Shown here piece by piece: positions 12,182 to 22,705 of a DNA stretch of 64,000 nt. Below the pieces are notes generated by a model, which ran no database searches, was not told the DNA's origin, and saw nothing but the letters and a program-made list of their open reading frames with translations. Source of the stretch: Nectonema munidae (taxonomy: Eukaryota; Nematomorpha; Nectonematoida; Nectonematidae); assembly GCA_030549495.1 (NCBI GenBank), contig JAUIRK010000976.1, positions 482,501 through 546,500 of the forward strand, written 5' to 3'. Every line of letters begins with the position of its first letter. The stretch's first letter is position 1. The position numbers and the translations under genes are program-made.

Positions 12182-12850
12182 CAGGGCCGTATCAAAGGAT
12201 CGTGGCTCCCCAGGGCAAAGGTCCTGAATGGAGGCCCTCACCCCTTGCTCTTTCTTTTCTCACTTATCCTTACCTCTTTCTGGCTTAAAAAGTGATTTAG
12301 AAAAAAAATGTATGAATACTGACTGAGTCCAAGAGAGTTTCCATTAGATGTTCATTTTTCGTGTTTTAGCAGCAGCAAAATTATTAATGACTTCGTCAAA
12401 ATCAACACAATCTAGAACTTTCTCAATGCTCATAAGACCTTGGAGGCGGGCTTGCCCCATAGTGCTCCTTAGGTAGGACTTAATAAGTTTTAGCTTGCTG
12501 AATGACCTTTCACAGGATGCAATAGAAGTTCCAATTTTCAGCATGATCTTCAGAGCCACTTGTAGATTCGGACAGAGTCCTGAGTGCGAGGACAGAAAGC
12601 CAAGTAACTCCATAGCGTTTGCTGGTTTTTCCTTCCGAGGTTTCAAAAACATTTGAATGTCCTCACTTTCCATCTCAAGCTCTGCTGCGTTGACGTCAGT
12701 GGCAATGAAATGGCGCCCCGGGGCAATTGCCCCGCCCTCCTCCTTGATACGGCCTTGTTAGAATTAGTCTTAGTTTTTAGAGTTTGACTTAGTGTTAGAG
12801 CTAGTTAAGTTAGAGTTTTAGCACCCCCCCCCTCCCCCGATACGGCCCTG
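12182..12850 (-). mobile_element. Internally deleted hAT transposon
   Basis: A 669-bp element with CAGGGCCGTATC at both ends (inverted) and an 8-bp target duplication ATGCCCAT / ATGCGCAT (7 of 8) at 12174-12181 and 12851-12858. The last exon of a hAT transposase is kept on the - strand. A second near-copy of the right end (GATACGGCCTTG, about 12747-12758) lies inside the element, followed by a C-rich run before the true right end. It is inserted in a SINE. Confidence 0.85.
12344..12673 (-). pseudogene. hAT transposase C-terminus (ZMYM1-like)
   Basis: An open frame of 109 codons ending in a stop. It contains the hAT dimerisation signature: PNLQVALKIMLKIGTSIAS leads into CERSFSKLKLIKSYLRSTMG and then RLQGLMSIEK. 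This matches the C-terminus of the hAT group related to ZMYM1 and TTF-type finger proteins, not the ZBED5-like hATs elsewhere in the window. The N-terminal and catalytic parts are deleted. Confidence 0.85.
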
Positions 12851-12988
12851 ATGCGCATCTACACAACTATGCAAGATATGTCATACCGCTAACTAAAAAA
12901 GATAACTTATAAAAAAACGAATTACCCTGAAAAAGTATAAATACTTTTTTGATCGTTAGATAGATTAAAAGATAGATCAATTTTGATA

Positions 12989-13291
12989 CAGTCGACTATC
13001 ACTAATTCGCAATGCTTTGGATTCGGCTTTTCCGAAGTAGTCTTTTTTTTTGCGGATTAGAGGTTCTTATTTTAATAAGAAAATCACCCGTAGCTATAAA
13101 CTTGACTCGAACTAAAATTCAATGTCAGATGTCAATTTATGAAACTTTTATTTTCTAAACGATCAAGAATCTCAATTGTTATTTGAATCAATCATTCAAT
13201 ACTTTTACCAAATTAAAGATTGCCGGAACAATCAATGTCCCGGATTAACGAAGGCCCGAATTACTGATCCCGGATTAGAGGTAGTCAACTG
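12989..13291. mobile_element. pogo/Tigger-type MITE
   Basis: About 300 bp with inverted ends CAGTCGACTATCACTAATTCG (left; 16 of 21 matching) and, reverse-complemented, CAGTTGACTACCTCTAATCC (right). It is flanked by TA on both sides, the Tc1/mariner/pogo target. The right arm repeats the phrase GGATTAACGAAGGCCCGAATTA. There is no coding capacity. It lies about 130 bases before a GPCR acceptor. Confidence 0.7.
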
Positions 13292-13423
13292 TAGTTCATA
13301 AGATGCAAAATGCGCCTTTTGTAAATGCAGAAAGCTTGAAAAACTTTTATTAATGTCAAACGCCCTCCACAACAATCTTTATAAAAAAATTTTAAATGGT
13401 GCTCTTTGCGTTTACTTTTTTAG

Positions 13424-13728
13424 GTATCTTACGATCTGCACAAAGTTCAAATTCAAGATGTCATACAGTATTGTGAAAAAAGGCATTATATTTTCTTGGT
13501 TTCTGAGTTGCATCGCAATGTCTCCATGGCTGATTGTGTTTCAGCAGAAGCCATACACTTTTCACAACAAAGTTTTTACGATCTGTACGGAATCATGGAA
13601 ATCTCCCAAATTTGCACAAATATACTTCTTCTTCGTTATCCTCTTCTGCTTCTACTTAGTTCCTCTTTTCGTTATTTCCATTTGCTATTACAAAATTTGG
13701 ATGAAAATTCGAAACAGACAACAACTAG
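13424..13728 (+). CDS. Class A GPCR, exon with TM4-TM5
   Basis: The acceptor TTTTTTAG at 13416-13423 gives an exon starting inside the Arg codon of the (D/E)RY motif (phase 2), a splice position found in many class A receptors. It reads RYLTIC, then TM4 with SWFLSCIAMSPWL (Trp 4.50), ECL2 with the conserved Cys (FTICTESW), and TM5 with YLVPLFVISICYYKIW (Pro 5.50). The donor is CTAG|GTTTTT at 13728/13729 (phase 1). It joins in frame to the exon at 17949. It is open and undamaged. Confidence 0.88.
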
Positions 13729-14584
13729 GTTTTTCCTTTATTTTTTCATTTTAATCCAACACTCTAACACTATTAGTCAAACATATGGTGAAAACAATGG
13801 TAATACTGCCAAAATGAAAATAACTCATTTATTCATTCACTTTATATATGTTTACTTTGCTTCAAAGATTTTGTAACTAATGGTTCTAGGTATGTTAATT
13901 CTCGGTTTTTGATTCAGGCTATTTCATACCCGGTATTTTGATTTCCGGAAACCAGTATTGTGCATTTCATTCCTTTGAACTTATTCCAGTTCAGACTTTA
14001 GAGTATTTATATAGTTTAGTTAGAGTATACTTAAAGTTTAAATGTGGCGATGTTTAAAGAATTGCTTGGGTAAATATTTGAATGAGCCAATTCCTTTCTC
14101 AGATAAAGAAAATACTTTATTCCTTCTCATTGTACTCAAGTTTTGGTTTAATTCATAAGATGTTCTCTTTGCTTCTGGAATTAAATTGTGAAACATGTTA
14201 AAATTTGAGAAGAATTTTCCAAAATTGTAAAAAATAAACTATGAATGTAAAGAAAATGTTACTGAGAAGTCATGAGTTAAAGTTAAAAGAGGTAAAAAAA
14301 ATAATAGAAACCAGTTAACTCTTTCTTCAAATAAATTCCTTGACAATAAACTTTCAGCCACTCTAGTGTTCTTCTCATCAAATCTACCGTTAGAAGACAG
14401 CAAAAGGAGGATCATATCCTCCGTCTTGATCCTTCGCTCCTTATTTTCCCTTATTGTATCGATAGATTTGGTCTGAAGAAGAACAGGGGTGTTGAAAATT
14501 TATTATCAATCAATCTATTTAAAAATGTTTTACTATTTCTACTTATTCATCATATTTATAATAGTAAAGTTATTGCTTTTTTTT

Positions 14585-14625
14585 TATCAAGAAGGCATAA
14601 TTGCACCACTTATTTCGAACCAAGA
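14585..14625. repeat. SINE-like core shared with 21510 and 26320
   Basis: The stretch ATCAAGAAGGCATAATTGC and the following CACTTATTTCGAAC match, with a few changes, the cores at 21512-21555 and 26320-26362. Only about 40 bases are shared, so this may be a tail module of a tRNA-derived SINE. Confidence 0.45.
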
Positions 14626-15924
14626 GCAATGGAGATTTACGTTATCTAGACAGGTGATTCTGCAATCCTAAGATCATTTTTGAGTAAGACATACTCAAAA
14701 GGGGTCTAGCAAGATGAAAAAAGAAGCAAAATAGATAAACTTATATCATAAATATAAGGTTATAACCCCCCCCCCCCCACTTTTGAAAAAAAGGAAAATC
14801 CCCTCCACTTTTTGAAAGAAACATGCAATATTTTTCCCAGTTATTTTTATATACATTATACATAAATAGAAATTGACAGAGCATATATATAAAGGAATTA
14901 TATTTTAGATCTTTTATGCATACACATTATTAAACATGTCATGTGAATATGTGATAGCTATTAAAATGTCTAATATGTTCTTCACAAGAAACACATGTTT
15001 ATAGTGAAGACGATTTAATATTTGTTTTGAAAGATGTGAATGTATATATTCAATTATCTGTGAAATGTCTGAATTGGACAACAGTGAATATTCAAGATTG
15101 ATTTAGATATGGAAAAAAGTATATATTTTTTTAATATTTATATTTAAAAACATAAAAAAGTTTATTAGTTATTACGGATATGTCGTTTAATTTTTCCTAA
15201 ATCTAATTTTGTAAGTTTAAAAAAAATTTGTTTTCAAGAATGTCCCCCCTACTTTTAAGATATCAGCGAGGCCCATGTGTGTGCGTAATAGTGACAAGAG
15301 CATGGTGTACTCTTGATGCGTTACCTCTATATAAGCTGCAAAAGGGTGTAAGCTCCTCTTTTCTCGGGTCTCAACGGTGGCAGTTATACACAGGTTTTAC
15401 TGTATATATTAAATGTTTGTAGCAAAAACTACAAAGTGTTGAATATTGCGGGTTAGAAACACTTTTGCTCTCGCTCTCCTCAAAATGTGCCTCCCTGGGT
15501 TCAAGTCATAAACTCAATGATGGCAGGGGCGTATCTAATGGAGAGCGAAGGGGCAATCACCCCCATCTTTTTTAACATATGCACTTGGCTTTTCTTTATG
15601 CACTTGAAATTTTGTAGTTATTTATGCAGTTTCTGAATTTTGCAAAAAAACACATTACTTGTATAGAAAAACACGCAAATTTGTTGCAACCCTATCAATA
15701 TGTAATATTTTGTAAATGTTAATTTTGTAAATAGCCTTCGTTTGAAAACGCATATTTACTGAATGATTAAAATGTGGTCATATGTACACAGCGTGCCATT
15801 TTTGGACATCCAAAACACGTGAGTATTCTTGAAAAATATAAATAGACATCTCTCTTTTCAAAAAATACTCTAAAATAATCTAAATTGTCGTAATATTTTT
15901 GTAGAAATATTTGTTCACGATGTT

Positions 15925-16060
15925 TTTCGGTTAAATGTCCATTCGCTAAACTTTTTGTTCTGCTTTTTTCAAAGTCTATTTGAATGTTTTTTGGACCAAA
16001 TATCCTTTCGGCCAAACGTGTCTTTGAAAAAATGTCTATCGGCCAAATATCCGAGTACCA
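15925..16060. repeat. Short phrase repeat (…CGGCCAAA…TCC)
   Basis: Variants of the phrase 'CGGCCAAATATCC' occur four to five times in about 130 bases (TTCGGTTAAATGTCC, GGACCAAATATCC, TTTCGGCCAAACGTGTC, ATCGGCCAAATATCC). It resembles the CATTTCGCCC block at 25734. Function unknown; probably part of a MITE. Confidence 0.4.
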
Positions 16061-16736
16061 AGTAATGCATGCATTTTTTGACATTTTCTTTTTACTTCAT
16101 TCATAGTTATTCTGGCTAGAAGCAAACACAAGGGAATAATCTCAGAAGCAAGATTCTGTAAATGCTTTTCAAATTATAATACTGAATTGTTTTACAGAAT
16201 TTTGTCAATATTTTCGTACGGATGAAACAAATGCAATTCCAAACTTAGTCTTGTATCGAAAAGAAAAGAGCCAGAATGGGTATGCCCTAAAACCAAAGAA
16301 TTTAAAGTCGTATAAAAAAAACAAATTTGATTGTTTTCGTATTCAACACGTTCTATCAAAAGCTGTTTTCTTAAAAATTAACTTTTACAAAAATGGTCTG
16401 ATGTCATCTATCAAAGATCCATTTGAGAATGGATTAATTTTTTTATTTGCCTAGAAGCCGAACGCTTATTTTTCCTTTACAGTGACTCTTTAAGAAGAAC
16501 AAGATTCTAATTTCTGAGACTTGATAACATTTGCCTAACTTGATGTCGACACACACAACAAATAAGATGTCAGGGAACTGTAATTCATTTTGAATTACAC
16601 ACAAGCTCCAGAAAAGTGTCTGGTATTATAGACGCAGAGTTTTTTTGCACATATATAAATTTTATCTCTCTTTAGAAATAATCGCTAAATGTGAGTCAAC
16701 ATGACAAGGCTGTGAGGGTCATTAATTCATGTAGAC

Positions 16737-17276
16737 CAAGGTTTCCCAACGGGGTCCACATGGACCCCTAAGGGTCCATTGGGAATTTTATGGAGGTCCA
16801 TGGACAAAAATATGAATATTGGGGGTCCTTTTAGCACAGTAAGGGGTCCATGAAGTCTTTGTCACAAATAAAGAATATGTAAACAAATAACAAATGAGTT
16901 ATCAGCATCCACTGCTTTTAGCGCTTAATTGACAAGCTATTTATGCAATATATTCTAAAATGTAAAAGTGTATAATAGTAAAATAAAAATCGGATGTAGG
17001 CATATTTTATATGGTTTGGACATCTAATGACCATATTACTCATTTTTATCTAATCACCATGTAAGTAACGATAAAAATTTCCTAAAATGTTAAATTACTA
17101 CTGACTGATTACAATTATAAGCGAATAGTATATATGATTCCATGTTTCGTTTGGGTGAAGTTGATTACAGCAATCTCTGGCTACTTGGCGATTGGATTAT
17201 CGCGGCCTGGATGTATAGTTAATAAGATTATCGCTCAAAGGGTCCACAAGCAAAAAAAGGTTGGGAACCTCTGAAT
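16737..17276. mobile_element. Non-autonomous hAT (MITE)
   Basis: About 540 bp. Left end AAGGTTTCCCAAC, right end GTTGGGAACCTCTGAA, flanked by TGTAGAC at 16730-16736 and 17277-17283 (seven bases match; the eighth differs). The word GGTCCA recurs many times just inside the left end and again before the right end. The ends resemble those of the hAT at 7184-9416, so that family or a relative could have moved it. No coding capacity. Confidence 0.75.
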
Positions 17277-17283
17277 TGTAGAC

Positions 17284-17948
17284 TTTTACCTTTTTAATTA
17301 GTTGTGTCCAGGAATAATCTTCATAAATGTATCAAGATCTTTTAAGAAGTAGTTAATTTGGATTCAAATGCAATAAAGAACAACCTCTCTATTTTCTACA
17401 ATATGAATTCCATCAACCATTTTCTTTGTCATATTTAAGGTTGCCTTTTCTATACTCCTTCATTAATTATATTTTTTCCTTTCACAAAACGACAATTCTT
17501 TCAATCCTTCTTTTTACAAACTTAACACCTTTACTCTCTCTTTACTCCACATCTTTGTTGAAAATACGTATATTTAAAAACATTTCTTTTTCTCCATTAC
17601 TGTTTTGTGATCTGAGAAACGCTGAGTTTATTTTCTTAAATTTTGTAAAACATTATTTTCTTTCAAACTTGTTTCAGCATAGAAAGTTAGAATTTTTTCA
17701 ATTTAATAATTGCGCTATGTAAACTTCAACACATTTTGTTGTAAAATTTGTTAAAAAAAAGAAAGAACAAAACTTTATCATAAATCGTAAGCTTACTTCC
17801 TTTAAGTGATATAATCATAAGTCGTTGTTCTAGGCTAGCCTGTGAAACAAGTTAGGCCTCTTTTGATATATTTTTCATTTGTAATCGGAATTTGAATCAC
17901 CCTAATATTATTTTTCCTTTTACAAATTTTGGACTTTTCTATTTTAAG
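17284..17948. other. GPCR intron, nothing else seen
   Basis: T-rich sequence leading to the acceptor TTTTAAG at 17942-17948. The open frame at 17426-17722 is hydrophobic only because the strand is T-rich, and it shows no receptor motif. Confidence 0.45.
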
Positions 17949-18334
17949 GTCAAAGTTCTAAAACATTTTCTGAAATGATGTCAAAAAGTAGGTACAAGGT
18001 TGTGAAAATGCTCTTTATAGTCGTGGTTTTTTTCGCGCTCTCCTGGCTTCCCTACTATTCTCTATTCCTCTTCTACTTCTACGCAAGCGATCACAATCTA
18101 TCTCTGTCCAATTCCCAACTCTACTTCGTCAACTACGTCATCAGACCCATCTTTCAATGGATCGGTCTGTCCAACAGTTGCGTTAATCCCCTCCTATACA
18201 CCTTCTTCCATAAAAAATACCGCAACACGGTCAAAAGTATTTTTTGCTTCGGGAAAATTGAAAGCTCTGAAAGAAACGAAAAAAAGTCTCACCTCAACTC
18301 CAAAAAAGAGTGCATAGCCCTGATGAAGTCGTGA
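17949..18334 (+). CDS. Class A GPCR, last exon (TM6-TM7, C-tail)
   Basis: Phase 1 acceptor; GG|GT completes a Gly codon. ICL3 is short and basic (MMSKSRYKVVKML). TM6 has FFALSWLPYYSLFLF (the F..xW.P motif). TM7 has QWIGLSNSCVNPLLYTFF with NPxxY, then helix 8 HKKYRNTVKSIFCFG with a possible palmitoylation Cys. The tail is short and ends TGA at 18332-18334. A possible ATTAAA signal lies at 18515. The TM7 pattern points to the neuropeptide-receptor side of class A. I cannot name the ligand. Confidence 0.9.
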
Positions 18335-18985
18335 CGAACTTTTGAGAGGATGTCATGACATCATCACTTTTTATACGTACACACTCAATCTTAGTAAACA
18401 TTGCTTACTCTGAAAAGAGCTTTAATAACACTTTAACATGTACTGGTGAAATAGTTGCAGGTCATTTAATATGATATATAAAATGAAGCACGGTATCCAC
18501 TCTAAATTTTATGGATTAAAATTTTAAGTACCATTACTGGGCTGAAAGCAGTGGCCGCCTACAGCTCGAAAAGAAATTTCGTATTTTCAAACTTCACTTT
18601 TTTCGTATCGCGATAAAAAAAACGAAATTTGAAAACGTAATGAAATTTTGAAAAAAATCGAAATGTAATAACGTGATCAAACATGATGCATAAGATTTGT
18701 TTGGTGATTTTTACCTTGTGAATAAATTCCTCCATTAGTACAATCACTGCATAATTTTTTTTATTTTTTATATATTATTCATTTGGGAAGAATTAAAAGA
18801 GGTTAATTTGAAATAATATAAAAAGTAATTTAAAATTTTTTATAAAAAAAATATTTTGAAATAATATAGTTTGTTCCAAAAAGTTGAATTCGATGCATAA
18901 TGCTAAATAAGAAATTCAGGTAAAATTGGATAAATTTATCACTTAGAACAAAAAATCATAATAATATTCAGAAACAGTTTCAATA
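18335..18985. other. GPCR 3' flank
   Basis: Contains an imperfect palindrome at 18572-18660 (TTTCGTATTTTCAAA opposite TTTGAAAACGTAATGAAA). No gene seen. Confidence 0.4.
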
Positions 18986-18989
18986 GAAA

Positions 18990-19340
18990 ACTTCATCCAT
19001 GTACAAAGTTATATTCTTTTCCGAAAGATTCTTGGAGATATTAAAGAATGTAGATTGAACTACATAGTCCGGGAAAGAGTTCCAGTCTTTTATACGTTAA
19101 GAGCAGAAGTTTCTTAAATATGACTTTTTACAGTAATCTTTTTTAAATTGCAAAGTACGTAATCTTGAAGAGTAATCACGAAGAATTCTTGAATTAACTT
19201 TCATATTCCTTTGCATGATAATGTATACATAAAGCATATCTCTTCTCCAGCTTCATAAGCCTTTTTTTGTATTCAAAATCCTTGAGTCCAATAATCTTTT
19301 TAGTGGTAGTTCATTGAACCCTTTCAATATTAACGGTATC
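18990..19340 (-). mobile_element. LINE fragment, RT C-terminal end
   Basis: Read on the - strand in two or three frames: YKKRLMKLEKRYALCIHYHA, then RILRDYSSRLRTLQFKK, then RIKDWNSFPDYVVQS. 'RL..L...RR' and 'WN.LP..VV' are the conserved C-terminal blocks of Jockey/CR1/L2-type LINE proteins. Only about 350 bases remain, with frameshifts and a stop. Confidence 0.65.
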
Positions 19341-19425
19341 ATAAGTATTAATCGGGTAGGCTCTTATGTTAACATTCTCCAAGATATGTCTTTTAAGGGT
19401 TTTAAGAAGTCGTGCTATCGAAGGG

Positions 19426-19880
19426 TATGACTTTTTACCGAAATTTCCCAAAATCATTTACTAAAGTGAGTTTTTTTGTTTAAGATTACAAACTACATAA
19501 TTTTAAAATTTAATAAGTTTTTATTAAAATATATGACTTTCTACCGAAATTCTCCTAAATCCCTCAAAATCTACTGAAATTAGTTTTTTGTATTACATTA
19601 AAAAGTTTATTTGCAACCTTTTAAAATTATGAAATTTTTTGTTTATTTGAATACATTAAATTATATGACTTTTACGAAATTATTTGCTTCGTAGTTTTCA
19701 TTTGAAAATGAAGAACATAACATTTGGTTGCCATCTTTTTATTTCCTCATTTAACCTGTTAACATACATATCAATCAAAATTCTCTTTTTACCGAAATCC
19801 TCTAAAACTTCTTGATACCCTTTAAATAAAATCAGTTTTTTTTAATTAAAAATTTGCATGACATTAAATCAACGTAGGTA
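19426..19880. repeat. Degenerate tandem repeat, about 105-130 bp unit
   Basis: Four spaced copies of (TATGAC)TTTTTACCGAAAT occur at about 19426, 19533, 19665 and 19784, each followed by T/A-rich sequence with CCTAAAATC-type words and AGTTTTTT. The units are strongly diverged. Confidence 0.5.
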
Positions 19881-20222
19881 AACTTACTTTTTAAATTAAA
19901 GACTCTTGTTCACCACTGTATTTTATTATGAGCTTATACCATTCAAAACAAATAAAAATTGAAAAAAAAACAAATCTCAAAGTTTGAAGACTAAATTTTT
20001 AAATTTGATATTTTACAACAGTAAGTACCTTTAATGTTTTTTTACGAGCAAAGTTTACTCTTTATGCCAAATTTTAAAGCAATTAGTTTTTACCTAAAGA
20101 TAAGAAAATATTCTTTTATTTTCAATCGATTTTATTCAATAAACTTCCATTGCTTCTTTCCAATCATATTTTGCCGAAAATTGTTTATCAAATTATATTA
20201 TACGTAATAAAATTATCATTAA

Positions 20223-20396
20223 CCCATTAGGTACCATAGAAATCAGACGATATCTAAAAAACGCAGACGATTTATATTCCAAGTCATTTAAAAAAGCAGA
20301 CAAAGATGAAATTACTTATGTTCCCAAATTATTAAATGTTAATTAATTAATTAACAAATTACTTATGTTCCAAATTAAGTATTGGGACTTAATGGG
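20223..20396. mobile_element. piggyBac-type MITE
   Basis: 174 bp between two TTAA sites (20219-20222 and 20397-20400), with inverted ends CCCATTAGGTACC and CCCATTAAGTCCC. TTAA plus a CCC start is diagnostic of piggyBac. The inner part (CAGACGATATCTAAAAAACG, CAGACGATTTATATTCC) recurs inverted at 31444-31550 inside an RTE LINE, showing that this family has moved. Confidence 0.8.
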
Positions 20397-20779
20397 TTAA
20401 ATGCATAGACAAAATATGTGCATAGTGTATGTATTCATATGCTCTCCGTTCATCAATATTAAAAAAAATGTTTTGCGACTATCTCAAGAAATTTTTTTCG
20501 AATCAGTGGATTTAGTTCTGAAGTTGAAAGTTGGATAACCTAAGTTTGCCGGAACTAGTGAGGATATTTTTTATATTTTTAAATTACCTTAATAAAATTT
20601 GCAATTTATTTGTCTACCAAAAAATCAAAAATAGTTTTAAAAGTAGGGCATGAATTTTTTTTTAGTATTTTAGTGCGTAATATAACAAATCTTGTTAGGA
20701 AACCCTGATCGTAAAATCTTAGTTATAGATCTCTTTAGCCTTCAAACTAGCGCTACAGTCATCAATTTATCGACATGAA

Positions 20780-20960
20780 TAGGAAAATGTTCGCGCGATC
20801 AAGTCACACAGATGCTAATATCCGAAGGAACATACTTTCAGGATAATTTCATCCCGTGGATCGAAGCTGACCATGAAAACTTAGGGAGAATCTTTTTCCA
20901 GGAGACCATTAAGCAAAGAAGCTCACTAAAAATCATGGGATTTGTGTTGAAAATTGTAAC
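20780..20960 (+). pseudogene. Possible Tc1/mariner transposase fragment
   Basis: The frame from 20812 reads TYFQDNFIPWIEADHENLG then RIFFQE. This resembles the 'Y...V..PWI......FQQD' region of Tc1/mariner transposases, but the catalytic FQQDxAPxH block is not preserved and no inverted ends were found. It may be chance similarity. Confidence 0.3.
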
Positions 20961-21296
20961 AAGGTTACCCTTGCGATATCTTTTTCTTATGGGTGGAAGA
21001 TGTGCCTTTCATCTGAGTATAATAAATATACTATTATTATTGAAAATAAAAATTTTCAATAAATTTTTAGAAATTTAAATCTTCTAAAAAAACAGTTTGT
21101 CAAAATTTGTACTTTCAACAAGCAAAAAAAAGAATACATAAAAATGTAAGAATGTTTCAATTTTCAGAAAGCTGTTATGCTGTGTTCACTTTTTCTTTAA
21201 CGGCTCAATCCATGGAGAGTCAAGAAGGAAAAAGGTCTTTCTTACATAAGAATCGAGATTTATCGAATATCGGCATCCGCAAATTTTTTGCATCAT

Positions 21297-21400
21297 CATA
21301 ACATCCTCATTCGCGGATCATTTAAGTTTCAACATCCACATCTGAAATTTTCAAACATTTTTCTTTTTTTATATACCGCAAAGTTTTTTTCAAAATTTTT
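21297..21400. repeat. Dispersed direct repeat, copy 1
   Basis: CATCCTCATTCGCGGATC followed by ATTTAAGTTTCAACATC matches the copy at 22088-22190 with few changes. Both continue with CGCATCCGCAA-like words and TTTTC-rich sequence. Unknown family. Confidence 0.5.
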
Positions 21401-21489
21401 TAATTTTTACTTCATCTAAAATTTTCATAAATCTCAGCTGAAACACCATTTATTCTTCAGAATTGAAGATTTGTTTAGGCTCTAAATAG

Positions 21490-21640
21490 AAAGGTAAAGG
21501 TATCATCGGGTGTTTTCATCGAGAAGGCACAATTGCGCCGCTTGTATCGAACTATGAGGAAAGCAGGCTTGATGTGGGATCGAACCCAAGACCTTGAGTT
21601 ATCGAATCCAGCATCTAACCAACCCTACTAACGCCCCTAA
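21490..21640 (-). repeat. tRNA-derived SINE
   Basis: On the - strand it starts near 21640 with GGGCGTTAGTAGGGTTGG, has an A-box-like stretch and a near-perfect B box (GGTTCGATCCC at about 21574), then the shared tail core (reverse of GAGAAGGCACAATTGCGCC). The distance between boxes fits a tRNA head. It is not a real tRNA: no 3' acceptor arm can be paired. Confidence 0.6.
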
Positions 21641-22087
21641 TCGAAATCAGTGGAAATGTGGAAGAATGAATGATGAATACTTTTTCTGTATTTATAGAAT
21701 CTGTAGAAAATTTTAATATAAATGGAATTAAGAATTGAATTTAAAATTAGAAAAAAGGTCAGTTTTTACTTTATAACGGGTGATTTTTGCATTTCAAGGA
21801 ATCCAAGTGGTCGATTTAGACAAACATGTTGAGAAACGCAGGTGTAGATGATGCTTTAATTAAAAAATTCACAAAGTCTAATTTAATTCCATAAATTGAA
21901 ATAGTTATGCTAAAATTTTAATTAATAATGGAAAATAGAAAGGATGTTTTTGTCTAAGTTTCTGTTGCTGAAAAGATGTAAAGCTTAGAAGAATTAAATA
22001 TAAAGAGAAACATAAAACTCAGGTTTCTAGTATATATCGTTGTGTTATTCTCAAAGCTGAAGCAAAATTAATATTTTGGTATCAATT

Positions 22088-22190
22088 ACATCCTCATCCA
22101 CGGATCATTTAAGTTTCAACATCTACAATAAAATACGCATCCGCAATTTTCAAAGGTTTTTCTATTATATTGTAAAGTTTTTTTTCGGAA
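22088..22190. repeat. Dispersed direct repeat, copy 2
   Basis: CATCCTCATCCACGGATC and TTAAGTTTCAACATC pair with copy 1 at 21297. Downstream (to about 22340) the words ACGCGCATCCGC and ACGCGCATAC recur, so the unit may be longer and related to the CpG-rich patch style at 56160. Confidence 0.5.
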
Positions 22191-22450
22191 TAACTCAAAA
22201 ATTTTATGATAAGTTTTTCTTTAAGAGACAACACATATACATTGACATCTCTCTAAATTTTGTTAACTATTTTTTGATACGCGCATCCGCTAGGATCTCA
22301 AATTTTATACGCGCATACAAAAATTTCACATCTGATACATCTCTAAATTATATCTGGATCAAAATTGAAAAATAACAAAAAACTTAGTAAAAGTGTACAT
22401 TTCTCTATTTCTTTCCTGAAAAAAATTGCTATGTACAAAGAAACAAAAAC

Positions 22451-22456
22451 TTTAAT
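22451..22456 (-). promoter_or_regulatory. Possible poly(A) signal of ST13
   Basis: ATTAAA on the - strand about 95 bases after the ST13 stop codon. It is a common variant signal. No cleavage evidence can be seen in the sequence. Confidence 0.35.
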
Positions 22457-22549
22457 ATGCATGAAACAAAAATAATAAAGATATTGTTTAAAATAAAGAG
22501 TAAAAGTTAAGGAACATGAAAAAGAAGTTAATCACAAAGTGTGTATATA

Positions 22550-22705
22550 TCAATTGGCATTAGGAAAACAAGATTGCCCTCCTGCTCCACCAAACTTAGA
22601 CATGAACTTTTGCATGATTTTGGAAACTTTTGGGTTCGCCATGTACTTGGAAATATTTGCAGGATTTGAGCTTATATCTTGGAAGGCTGCTGCCACTTCG
22701 GGGTC
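22550..22705 (-). CDS. ST13: ST13 last exon (DP/STI1 domain)
   Basis: Acceptor TTTTTTCAG, then [20 protein letters not shown] and [19 protein letters not shown], ending with a Cys/Pro/Asn tail and TGA at 22552-22550. It aligns with human '[21 protein letters not shown]'. Phase 0. Confidence 0.95.
   Translation of the reverse strand, partial: DPEVAAAFQDISSNPANISKYMANPKVSKIMQKFMSKFGGAGGQSCFPNAN

Larger units (their letters stand above)
13729..16729. other. GPCR intron
   Basis: About 3 kb AT-rich. It holds a C15-like run at 14766, a SINE-like core at 14585-14625, a lone hAT-type end (CAGGGGCGTATCTAATGG at 15525, no partner found) and a phrase-repeat block at 15925-16060. I see no coding exon. 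Confidence 0.5.

Noticed and set aside
15767-16084. 105-codon - strand frame with repeated peptide-like words
   Set aside because: The words arise from the CGGCCAAATATCC phrase repeat read through in one frame.
17426-17722. 98-codon hydrophobic open frame, possibly a membrane protein
   Set aside because: Hydrophobicity comes from T-rich DNA; no motif, no conserved residue, and it lies inside the GPCR intron.
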